Source of the DNA: JAVVVD01 sp036652795
GTDB lineage: Bacteria > Bacillota > Clostridia > Christensenellales > CAG-138
DNA length: 47,150 bases
NCBI GenBank assembly: GCA_036652795.1
Contig: JAVVVD010000010.1
Span: 1 to 47,150 of the forward strand
Reading direction: 5' to 3'
This document shows, piece by piece, positions 7,776-14,558 of the stretch (position 1 is its first letter; each line of letters starts with the position of its first letter). Both the position numbers and the translations under genes were made by a program. The notes under the pieces were generated by a model. The model ran no database searches and was not told the DNA's origin. It saw only the letters and a program-made list of their open reading frames with translations.

Positions 7776-8981
7776 ATGACAAAGCGGCTTTATCAGGAAA
7801 GTCCTGAGTTGACTGAATGCATGGCAACAGTGCTCGATTGCAAGGCGGCGGAGGGCGGATTTGAGGTGCTGCTTTCGGACACAATTATTTTTCCGGAAAG
7901 CGGCGGACAGCTTTCGGATACGGGCAGCATAGACAAAAGCGCTGTAAAACATGCCCGTGAGAGCGGCGACGAGGTGTGGCATTTGACGGATAGCTGCTTT
8001 GATATAGGCGCTCAGGTCAAGGTGGCTTTGAATATAGCAGACAGAACGGATCATTCGCAGCAGCATACGGGTGAGCATATTATATCCGGCCTTGCAAACA
8101 AGCTGTTTGATACGCGCAATGTAGGTTTCCACATGGCAGCAGATCATGCCACGCTGGACTTGGACAAGCCGCTTACTGCCGAACAAATAGCACAGCTGGA
8201 GCGTGCCGCCAACGCGGCAGTGCAACACAATATACCTATCACATACCGTGTGGTCGACGAAACGGAGCTGGATACGCTAACTCTGCGCAAACGTGCACAG
8301 GGGCTGCATGGAGATATACGAATCGTATTTATAGACGGGGTAGATTCTTGCACATGCTGCGGCACACATTGCGCATATACCGGAGGTGTAGGCTATATTA
8401 AGCTGGTGTCGGCTGCAAGCTACAAGGGCGGCACGAGGATCTGGTTTGCCTGCGGTATGCGGGCGGTTGATGCGGCAAAAAACGATCAAAGTATAATAGA
8501 CTTGATTGCGAAGCGCTTTAGCATAAAAGCGGAGGATACGGTATGCGCTGTACAGAGACAGGGAGATGAGCTTAATGCCGCAAGGCGTGAACTCAAACGG
8601 CGCACAGATGAGCTTTTGGAATATCGTGCAGCGGAGCTTAAAGCAGGCTCTGCGCAACTAGGCAAGCTTAGACTGGTGGTATATCAAGGCGAAGAGCTTG
8701 GCGTTGCCGAATTGAAGCTGCTTTCAGAAAAGCTGTGCGGACACCCGGGCATGGTGGCAGTACTGTTCTCGCATTGCGGCGAAAGCGTGCTTTACCAGCT
8801 TGCCCGCGCCGGAGACGTTGCCTACAGCATGAGGGAGCTTTGCCAGGCGGTAAACGCTGCGCTGGGCGGGAAGGGCGGCGGCAAGGACGATATGGCACAG
8901 GGCAGTGCAAAATATACAGGCGGCTATTCGGAATCGCTTGAGCAGCTTAGACGCTATTTTGCTGCTGCGCTGAGCGCATGA
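7776..8981 (+). CDS. Alanyl-tRNA editing protein, AlaX-L type (editing domain + DHHA1)
   Basis: 401 residues, GGAGG upstream. The AlaRS-like editing domain has HTGEH (His97, His101) and CCGTH (Cys194, His198), the four zinc ligands of the deacylase site. A coiled-coil-like helix (about 270-300) leads into a C-terminal DHHA1 domain with GGKGGGKDDMAQG. Free-standing proteins of this family hydrolyse Ser- or Gly-tRNA(Ala) made by mistake. The aminoacylation and tRNA-recognition domains of full AlaRS are absent, so it is not alaS. A tRNA-Ala gene lies 6 kb upstream, probably by chance. Confidence 0.88.
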   Translation: MTKRLYQESPELTECMATVLDCKAAEGGFEVLLSDTIIFPESGGQLSDTGSIDKSAVKHARESGDEVWHLTDSCFDIGAQVKVALNIADRTDHSQQHTGEHIISGLANKLFDTRNVGFHMAADHATLDLDKPLTAEQIAQLERAANAAVQHNIPITYRVVDETELDTLTLRKRAQGLHGDIRIVFIDGVDSCTCCGTHCAYTGGVGYIKLVSAASYKGGTRIWFACGMRAVDAAKNDQSIIDLIAKRFSIKAEDTVCAVQRQGDELNAARRELKRRTDELLEYRAAELKAGSAQLGKLRLVVYQGEELGVAELKLLSEKLCGHPGMVAVLFSHCGESVLYQLARAGDVAYSMRELCQAVNAALGGKGGGKDDMAQGSAKYTGGYSESLEQLRRYFAAALSA

Positions 8982-9119
8982 AGCACAGATACTGATGAAT
9001 ATTATTTTACATTGAGCATGCGGTATGCACTAGGGAATAACTTGCAATATGGGAATTGGGCAAGCTTATGCGCGAATAAAAAAACAATCGCTTGTTGCGG
9101 GAAATGCGTGGATTAACTA
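8982..9119. other. Intergenic stretch before the infC promoter
   Basis: No open frame, hairpin terminator or repeat stands out in these 138 bp; AlaX-like transcription may run into the infC leader. Confidence 0.4.
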
Positions 9120-9148
9120 TTGACAACAGGCGCGGGAACGGATATAAT
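9120..9148 (+). promoter_or_regulatory. Strong sigma-A promoter of the infC-rpmI-rplT operon
   Basis: Perfect TTGACA (9120-9125), a 17-bp spacer and perfect TATAAT (9143-9148), fitting a highly expressed translation operon. Confidence 0.9.
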
Positions 9149-9154
9149 CATCAC

Positions 9155-9277
9155 GTAAAAGCAGAAGCCGCCCGCTTCTCACCCGCCGACGATACAGCCG
9201 GACGTGGTCGTGGCAAACTGATAAGAGATTGATGTTTGTGGATTAGTGGGTGCTTTTGTACTCACTAATTTTTTTAT
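9155..9277 (+). promoter_or_regulatory. infC operon leader with attenuator hairpin
   Basis: About 135 nt separate the promoter from infC. Structures visible: AGAAGC-CGCCC-GCTTCT near the 5' end, a GC-rich block, and at 9242-9276 a 10-bp stem (ATTAGTGGGT with ACTCACTAAT, one G-U) followed by seven T. The last is a textbook terminator directly before the infC ribosome-binding site. In Bacillota this operon is repressed by ribosomal protein L20 binding its leader; the same logic is inferred here. Confidence 0.75.
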
Positions 9278-9290
9278 GGAGGTGTCCACC

Positions 9291-9803
9291 ATAGCCAGAG
9301 AAGAACTCTTGATTAACGAGGAGATAACCGACAAGGAAGTCAGGCTCATCGATGAAGTCGGCGGGCAACAAGGCGTAGTAAAGCTGGACGTAGCGATGAA
9401 AATGGCGGAAGAGGCGGGCCTTGATTTGGTTAAGATCGCGTCGCAGGCGTTGCCGCCGGTGTGCAAAATAATGGACTACGGCAAGTACCGCTTTGAACAG
9501 TCCAAGCGCGACAAAGAACAAAAGAAGAACCAGAAGGTCATCGAAATCAAAGAGATACGGCTTTCGGCAACCATTGATATTCACGATATGGAGGTCAAGG
9601 CCAAAGCCTGCACGAAGTTTCTGCAAAACGGTGATAAGGTCAAGGTTTCCATCCGATTCAGAGGACGTCAGGCCAAGCATGGCAGCATAGGCCTGGATGT
9701 GATGAACACCTTTTTTGAAATGGTTCAAGAAAATGCTGCGATCGATAAACCTGCGAAGCAGGAAGGCCGTAACATGATCATGATATTGACACCGAAAAAC
9801 TAA
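9291..9803 (+). CDS. infC: Translation initiation factor IF-3
   Basis: 170 residues from an AUA start at 9291. GGAGG (9278-9282) is 8 nt before that codon; the in-frame ATG at 9276 has only the terminator T-tract before it, and the GTG at 9282 overlaps the SD. IF-3 proteins of Bacillota begin close to REELLINEEI, which supports this start. The N-domain (INEEITDKEVRLID, KIMDYGKYRFEQ), basic linker and C-domain (EIKEIRLSATID, VKVSIRFRGRQ) are complete. IF-3 rejects non-canonical starts, so a rare start codon gives autoregulation, as known for AUU in other bacteria. Confidence 0.95.
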   Translation: MAREELLINEEITDKEVRLIDEVGGQQGVVKLDVAMKMAEEAGLDLVKIASQALPPVCKIMDYGKYRFEQSKRDKEQKKNQKVIEIKEIRLSATIDIHDMEVKAKACTKFLQNGDKVKVSIRFRGRQAKHGSIGLDVMNTFFEMVQENAAIDKPAKQEGRNMIMILTPKN

Positions 9804-9822
9804 CAGACAGGAGGAGACCCCA

Positions 9823-10020
9823 ATGCCAAAGATCAAGACCCACAGGGGTGCAGCTAAGAGATTCAACCTTACCAAATCCGGTAAAATTAAGCGGGCAAAG
9901 GCGTATAAAAGCCATATCCTCACCAAAAAGGGTACGAAACGTCTGCGTGGTCTGCGACAGACTGGCTATATAGCCGACTGCGAAGCGAAGAAAATTCGCG
10001 AGCTCATACCGTATAAGTAA
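9823..10020 (+). CDS. rpmI: 50S ribosomal protein L35
   Basis: 65 residues, highly basic, with the family signatures PKIKTHRGAAKRF near the N-terminus and LTKKGTKRLRGLR in the middle. GGAGGA precedes the ATG by 7 nt. Second gene of the infC operon, 19 bp after infC and 14 bp before rplT. Normal length for bacterial L35. Confidence 0.97.
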   Translation: MPKIKTHRGAAKRFNLTKSGKIKRAKAYKSHILTKKGTKRLRGLRQTGYIADCEAKKIRELIPYK

Positions 10021-10034
10021 GGAGGAAATAGATA

Positions 10035-10391
10035 ATGGCCAGGATCAAAAGGGCAGTAAATGCCGTTAAAAAACGCCGCAAGGTATTCAAGCTTTCAAAG
10101 GGCTACTACGGCGCAAAGAGCAAGCAGTACAGAAGTGCTTCCCAGCAGGTAATGAAGTCCATGGCTTATGCCTATGTTGGACGTAAGCTCAAAAAGCGCG
10201 AGTATCGCAAGCTGTGGATTGCGCGTATCAATGCTGGTGCAAGGATTTGCGGAACAAACTACAGCCGTCTCATCAACGGACTCAAGGTCGCAGGCGTGGA
10301 AGTGAACCGTAAGGTTCTTGCAGATCTTGCCGTCACGGATATGGCTGCATTCAATCAGTTGGTTGATGTGGCTAACAAGGCTAAAGCGTAA
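10035..10391 (+). CDS. rplT: 50S ribosomal protein L20
   Basis: 118 residues, standard length. ARIKRAVNAVKKRRKV and SKGYYGAKSKQYRSA form the long basic N-terminal extension that threads into 23S rRNA, and LWIARINAGAR is the globular-domain signature. L20 is needed for early 50S assembly and in Bacillota is the repressor of its own operon. All five Ile codons I read in the first two thirds are AUC or AUU, unlike surrounding genes that prefer AUA. Ends the operon, with a strong terminator 14 bp downstream. Confidence 0.97.
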   Translation: MARIKRAVNAVKKRRKVFKLSKGYYGAKSKQYRSASQQVMKSMAYAYVGRKLKKREYRKLWIARINAGARICGTNYSRLINGLKVAGVEVNRKVLADLAVTDMAAFNQLVDVANKAKA

Positions 10392-10404
10392 ATTGGCTTT
10401 TATT

Positions 10405-10439
10405 AAATGACGCGGCCATGAAATGGTTGCGTCATTTTG
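10405..10439 (+). terminator. Terminator of the infC-rpmI-rplT operon
   Basis: A 15-bp stem (AAATGACGCGGCCAT with ATGGTTGCGTCATTT, two G-U pairs) closed by a GAA loop and followed by TTGTTATTTT. Confidence 0.88.
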
Positions 10440-10456
10440 TTATTTTGGAATATAAT
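10428..10456 (+). promoter_or_regulatory. Promoter of the TrmH-family gene, nested in the rplT terminator
   Basis: TTGCGT (10428-10433) lies in the 3' arm of the terminator stem; after 17 bp comes TATAAT (10451-10456), 26 bp before the next start codon. Confidence 0.6.
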
Positions 10457-10482
10457 AAGCAAAACGAACAGTGGAGAAGCCA

Positions 10483-11253
10483 ATGATAATTGAAAGTACA
10501 CGCAATGAAACCATAAAAAGCGCCAGGGCGCTTGCCACTAAAAAGGGCAGAGCTCAGCAGGGACTGCATTTTATAGAGGGCGAAAAGCTTGTTCGCGAGG
10601 CGGTAATATCCGGCGCGCAGTTTGCGGACGTGTTTATTGAGGAAGGACACGAGCTTATGGCGGCCGTGCTTACCGGCAGCGGTGCGTGCGTGCATACGAT
10701 AACGCGCAGCGTGATGGAAAGCCTTGCCCAAACCGATACTCCGCAGTGGGTGTGTGCCTGTGTGAAAACACCGGACATCTCGTTGCCGGAGTATTATCCG
10801 GATGGACTTATAGTGGCGTTGGACTGCGTACAGGATCCCGGCAATCTGGGCACGATATTGCGCACGGCGGATGCTATGGGTGCTGCTGGATTGCTGCTAG
10901 GCGAAGGTTGCGCCGACCCATATGCACCAAAACCGCTACGCGCGGCTATGGGATCGATCTACCATTTGCCGGTATGGGAGGGTGCGTTGGAGGATGAGCT
11001 TATAAAGTTAAAGGGGCGCGGCTACACGTTGATCTGCGGACATCTAAAGGGCAGCGATACGCTTGTAGCGCCCACTGATAAATGTGTGTTGGTTATAGGC
11101 AACGAGGGTAATGGCGTATCGGATGAGATAGCGGGAAAATGCTGGCGCTATCGTTTGCCGATGTATGGCTTTGCTGAATCCCTCAATGCTTCCGTTGCGG
11201 CAGGGATAATGATATACGAGATAGCAAGGCTGATGCATCAACCAACAAAATGA
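10483..11253 (+). CDS. TrmH/SpoU-family RNA 2'-O-methyltransferase
   Basis: 256 residues; ATG at 10483 with GGAG 6 nt upstream. The N-terminal ~95 residues are a substrate-binding domain (KGRAQQGLHFIEGEKL). The C-terminal SPOUT domain has all three TrmH motifs: DPGNLGTILRTADAMG, VIGNEGNGVSDE and LNASVAAGIMIYE, which form the trefoil knot that binds S-adenosylmethionine. It most resembles the rRNA methyltransferases annotated RlmB/YsgA; the exact target nucleotide cannot be read from sequence. Placement after rplT is common in Clostridia, where pheS often follows, but pheST is absent here. Confidence 0.88.
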   Translation: MIIESTRNETIKSARALATKKGRAQQGLHFIEGEKLVREAVISGAQFADVFIEEGHELMAAVLTGSGACVHTITRSVMESLAQTDTPQWVCACVKTPDISLPEYYPDGLIVALDCVQDPGNLGTILRTADAMGAAGLLLGEGCADPYAPKPLRAAMGSIYHLPVWEGALEDELIKLKGRGYTLICGHLKGSDTLVAPTDKCVLVIGNEGNGVSDEIAGKCWRYRLPMYGFAESLNASVAAGIMIYEIARLMHQPTK

Positions 11254-11284
11254 TAAGCAGGTACGAGACAAAAGCTGTGAACCT

Positions 11285-11869
11285 TTATTTGACCGTTATG
11301 TTAGGATATATACCTACTTCACCAAGCGCACGGTACAGCTTTGGCAGCGGCATGCCGATAATTGTAAAATAGTTGCCGACTATACTTTCAACGAATACCG
11401 CGCCGGGACCCTGTATGCCGTAAGCGCCGGCTTTATCCATAGGTTCGCCGGAGCGTATATAGGAGCGTATCTCATCTTCGCTCATACGGCAAAATGTAAC
11501 ACGCGTGGCATCGTGGAATATGGTTTTGCCGCATGGCGAAAGTACCGCAACGCCCGTATATACAGTGTGTGTACGGCCGGACAGGGTAGATAAAATGCGA
11601 AAGGCATCGTATTCATCCTTTGGCTTGCCTATTATAGTATCATCAATCACCACCACCGTGTCGGCACCGACCACACATTCAGCGGGGTGCGCAGAAAATA
11701 CCGCATCGGCCTTTCGCAGCGCGATGCGCTCAACATATTCCGATGGAGCTGCTTTAGGTATGTTTTCATCGGCGGAGCTGACAATCACATCGAACGCATA
11801 GCCGGCTAGCGCCATTAGCTCCCGACGCCGCGGCGAAGCAGAAGCAAGAATCAGATTAATATCACTCAT
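11285..11869 (-). CDS. maf: Maf-like nucleoside-triphosphate pyrophosphatase
   Basis: 194 residues, full length. Signature LASASPRRRELMALAG at the N-terminus, SADEN, GADTVVV with the catalytic Asp, GKPKD, and the SGRTHTVYTG and GEPMDKAGAYGIQG blocks. Maf proteins hydrolyse dTTP/UTP or modified nucleotides and are linked to septum arrest. It is convergent with the TrmH gene and divergent from mreB, the classical maf-mreB neighbourhood though here with maf inverted. No Shine-Dalgarno is visible (see the promoter entry at 11876-11904). Confidence 0.93.
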   Translation of the reverse strand: MSDINLILASASPRRRELMALAGYAFDVIVSSADENIPKAAPSEYVERIALRKADAVFSAHPAECVVGADTVVVIDDTIIGKPKDEYDAFRILSTLSGRTHTVYTGVAVLSPCGKTIFHDATRVTFCRMSEDEIRSYIRSGEPMDKAGAYGIQGPGAVFVESIVGNYFTIIGMPLPKLYRALGEVGIYPNITVK

Positions 11870-11875
11870 ATATCG

Positions 11876-11904
11876 AGAATAGCACGTTTAGTGCCATATT
11901 TCAA
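11876..11904 (-). promoter_or_regulatory. Promoter of maf, positioned for a leaderless transcript
   Basis: On the minus strand TTGAAA, a 17-bp spacer and TATTCT end 6 nt before the maf ATG. Initiation at the usual distance falls on or next to the A of the start codon. Confidence 0.55.
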
Positions 11905-11940
11905 TCTGGAGTATAATATTACCCAGATATGGGGATACTT

Positions 11941-11963
11941 TCCAAACGAAATAAGTTTGGAGG
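11941..11963 (+). promoter_or_regulatory. Hairpin overlapping the mreB ribosome-binding site
   Basis: TCCAAAC (11941-11947) pairs with GTTTGGA (11955-11961). The right arm contains the first half of the GGAGG Shine-Dalgarno (11959-11963), 9 nt before the ATG, so the fold could limit ribosome access. Confidence 0.4.
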
Positions 11964-11972
11964 TATGTCATA

Positions 11973-13016
11973 ATGCTGAATTTTGGGCTTGGAAGATTAC
12001 TCATGCAAAGCATCGCTATAGACTTTGGCACGGTTAATACGCTTATTGCCATAAAAGGAAAGGGGATCGTGTTGCGCGAGCCAAGCGCGATAGCCGTGGC
12101 GACGGGGAGCCGCGAAATAATAGCGGTGGGTCACGAAGCCATATCAATGTTGGGACGAACGCCGGGCGGTATAAATATCATGTATCCTATGCGGGATGGG
12201 GTGGTGGCGGACTTTGATTTGGCAGAAGCCATGCTGCGCCTATATATTGAAAAAGCACTGGGGCGCAGGATGGGGGCGCTGGGCATACAGCTTATGCTGT
12301 GCCTGCCAATGTGTGTAACGGGTGTGGAGCGCCGCGCACTTACGGATGCCGCAAAGGGTGCGGGAGCCAGAGAGGTACTGGTAATGGATGAACCGGTGGC
12401 GGCAGCGCTGGGCGCTGGGCTGTCGGTATATGATAATTGCGGCACGATGGTTGTGGATATAGGCGGCGGAACAACGGATGCGGCGGTGCTTGCGTTTGGC
12501 GGCGTTGCGGCTCAAAGCTCTGTGCGGGTGGGAGGGACCCATATAGATGCGGCGATCACTTCCTACATGCTTAAAGAATATGATGTTATGATAGGCGAAC
12601 GCACGGCGGAGGATATAAAGCACGTGCTAGGCAGCGCGGTATTGGGCGGCACCGAACGGATGCAGATCCGTGGACGCGACCGCGAAAAGGGATTGCCGGT
12701 AAGCATAACGATATGCGCAAATGAAATAAACCGTGCCATAATGCAGCCAGTGCGCGGCATCGCGAATGTGGTAGCAGATACGCTGGCAGCTACACCGCCG
12801 GAGCTTTCTGGCGACATAATAGAATCAGGCATAACACTTACGGGCGGCGGCGCACTTTTGCGCGGTATAGATAAACTAATAGGCAGGGAGACAGGGATGG
12901 AGGTGCGTATAGCGGATAGCCCACTCGATTGCGTAGCTATAGGCGCGCTTCTGGCTTTGCAGGAGCCGCATGGCATGGAGCTTGCTTTAAACATGGATGC
13001 GCAGGCCACAGTATAA
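11973..13016 (+). CDS. mreB: Rod-shape determining protein, MreB/Mbl actin homologue
   Basis: 347 residues. Actin-fold nucleotide-binding motifs: IAIDFGTVNTLI (phosphate 1), VVDIGGGTTDAAVLAFGG (phosphate 2), GITLTGGGALLRGID (adenosine), plus MDEPVAAALGAG. MreB filaments move along the inner membrane and organise elongation-type wall synthesis with MreC, MreD and PBP2, whose genes follow. The ATG at 11973 has GGAGG upstream; the first ten residues (LNFGLGRLL) form a short amphipathic start like those that bind membrane. About 180 bp separate it from mreC, which seems to have its own promoter. Confidence 0.95.
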   Translation: MLNFGLGRLLMQSIAIDFGTVNTLIAIKGKGIVLREPSAIAVATGSREIIAVGHEAISMLGRTPGGINIMYPMRDGVVADFDLAEAMLRLYIEKALGRRMGALGIQLMLCLPMCVTGVERRALTDAAKGAGAREVLVMDEPVAAALGAGLSVYDNCGTMVVDIGGGTTDAAVLAFGGVAAQSSVRVGGTHIDAAITSYMLKEYDVMIGERTAEDIKHVLGSAVLGGTERMQIRGRDREKGLPVSITICANEINRAIMQPVRGIANVVADTLAATPPELSGDIIESGITLTGGGALLRGIDKLIGRETGMEVRIADSPLDCVAIGALLALQEPHGMELALNMDAQATV

Positions 13017-13111
13017 GGCTTATAATTATTTCTGGTGGCTCTTTGCGCGGCATAATCAATCCTGCATATTAAGTAAAAATAATACACGTTATTTAACATA
13101 GTGTGACGTTT

Positions 13112-13152
13112 TGCCGCCATGCCTTGCGCATGGCGGCACTTGCTATTATAAT
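13112..13152 (+). promoter_or_regulatory. Hairpin and promoter before mreC
   Basis: TGCCGCCATGC and GCATGGCGGCA (13112-13138) form a perfect 11-bp stem with a CTTGC loop but no T-tract. TTGCGC (13124-13129) in its centre, 17 bp and TATAAT (13147-13152) make a good promoter, so the stem may act as an operator, a weak terminator for mreB, or both. Confidence 0.5.
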
Positions 13153-13195
13153 TATACCTTGAATGGCTATATGCCGGATATCTGGAGGATGTTGA

Positions 13196-14038
13196 ATGCG
13201 CAGACTGCTTAAAAATAAGCGCTTTTGGATTATAATAGGGATATGCTTGGTGTTGCTCGCAGTTGCGTTCGCAACAACGGGCAGCCGCAGCGTAACCTGG
13301 GTTGAGAGCGCGATTGGCAGTGTGGTGCAGCCTGTGCAATCCTTTGCGGCAACTGCATCGGACTCGATAATCAATTTTTTCAACAGGGTATTTAAGACCA
13401 CGGATGTGGATAAGGAGAACAGACAACTTAAGGTGAAGATCGCCCAGCTGGAGCAGATGGAAACAGATCTTGAAATGGAAAAACAGGAAAACCAACGGCT
13501 TAAGGAGCTGCTTAAATATGTTGAAACCAACAGTGAATATGATTATGTGACCGCAAAGGTAATCGCAATGAACCCGGGCATATGGTTTGATGTGTTTACA
13601 ATAAACGCGGGACGCAACGATGGCATAGAGGAGGACATGCCTGTAGTTAACGCATCCGGACTCATTGGGAGGGTAACGGATGTAGGGGCGACGTGGAGTA
13701 AGGTAACTACAATAATTGATTCGCGTTCAGATGTGAGTGTGATGGTAGAGCGTACACGCGACAAAGGCATGGTGCGCGGACTGCTGGATAGTGATAATGA
13801 GAATGAGCTTGAACTGTATTTTCTGCCTGCCGGAAGCGATATTGTGCCGGGTGACAGGTTGGTGACGAATGACGTTGGCGGTGTGTTCCCTAAGGGAATA
13901 GTTGTAGGGAATGTAACAGAGGTGATGCGGCAGACTGAGGGCGCACAGACACGAGATGCGCTTATAGTTCCCGCGGTTGACTTTTTGCACATTGAAGAGG
14001 TGCTGGTACTTACGAGTACTGAGAAACGATCTGAATAA
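13196..14038 (+). CDS. mreC: Rod-shape determining protein MreC
   Basis: 280 residues with GGAGG 8 nt upstream. A short cytoplasmic start (RRLLKNKR), one membrane helix (residues 10-27), a coiled coil (about 65-105, ENRQLKVKIAQLEQMETDLE...) and a C-terminal double beta-barrel domain (VIAMNPGIWFDVFTINAGRNDGI, GLIGRVTDVG, PKGIVVGNV). MreC couples MreB to PBP2 from the periplasmic side. mreD begins 1 bp after the stop. Confidence 0.95.
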   Translation: MRRLLKNKRFWIIIGICLVLLAVAFATTGSRSVTWVESAIGSVVQPVQSFAATASDSIINFFNRVFKTTDVDKENRQLKVKIAQLEQMETDLEMEKQENQRLKELLKYVETNSEYDYVTAKVIAMNPGIWFDVFTINAGRNDGIEEDMPVVNASGLIGRVTDVGATWSKVTTIIDSRSDVSVMVERTRDKGMVRGLLDSDNENELELYFLPAGSDIVPGDRLVTNDVGGVFPKGIVVGNVTEVMRQTEGAQTRDALIVPAVDFLHIEEVLVLTSTEKRSE

Positions 14039-14039
14039 T

Positions 14040-14558
14040 ATGAAAGCTGTAACAATATGTGCCGCGCTTGCGGTAAGCGCCTATATGGACTCAATATTTT
14101 TCGCCAGGGTTAATCTGTTTGGTATAAGGCCGGATATGACGCTGGCTGTGTTGGTGTCGATTAGCGTTTTGTCAGGAAGCATATCCGGTGCGTTGATAGG
14201 CGGCATTACAGGATTGATAATGGATATACTTTTCGGCAAGCTTATAGGCTTAAACGCTATCGCATATATGATAGCCGGAACGCTAGGCGGCCTTTTTTGC
14301 GGTAAATTCTATGCTGATAACGTGATTATACCTACAGCGGCAGCTATGGTATGTGCGCTGATAAAGGAGCACATAATGGCGTTATCGGTGATTGTAGCGG
14401 GTGGAAGGTTTTCTTATATCAACATGCTTGTGGGTTATGTGCTTCCGTGCGTTGCGTTTACGGGCGGAATATCCGTGCTGGTACATTTAATAATCAAGCC
14501 GCTTATAATACGGCAGAGCCGCAGGTATGGGGACAGGAGTATTGGAGGCGCTAAATGA
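14040..14558 (+). CDS. mreD: Rod-shape determining protein MreD
   Basis: 172 residues, about five membrane helices, with the family pattern RPDMTLAVLVSISVLSG, GGITGLIMDILFGKLIGLNAIAYMI and a basic C-terminus. The start at 14040 follows the mreC stop by one base; a longer frame upstream lies inside mreC. The stop overlaps the PBP2 start by 4 bp (ATGA), implying translational coupling. MreD is an integral-membrane partner of MreC and PBP2 in the elongasome. Confidence 0.9.
   Translation: MKAVTICAALAVSAYMDSIFFARVNLFGIRPDMTLAVLVSISVLSGSISGALIGGITGLIMDILFGKLIGLNAIAYMIAGTLGGLFCGKFYADNVIIPTAAAMVCALIKEHIMALSVIVAGGRFSYINMLVGYVLPCVAFTGGISVLVHLIIKPLIIRQSRRYGDRSIGGAK

Noticed and set aside
8668..8910. 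Minus-strand frame rich in Arg and Pro opposite the AlaX-like gene
   Set aside because: Shadow of a GC-rich coding region, no ribosome site, low-complexity composition.
9246..9290. A longer IF-3 beginning at 9246 (ATG) or 9276 (ATG)
   Set aside because: These codons lie in the attenuator stem or T-tract and lack a Shine-Dalgarno; the family normally begins near REELLINEEI.
12563..13495. 310-codon minus-strand frame across mreB and mreC
   Set aside because: It overlaps two well-supported genes, has no ribosome site and a Cys/His/Tyr-rich composition typical of antisense frames.
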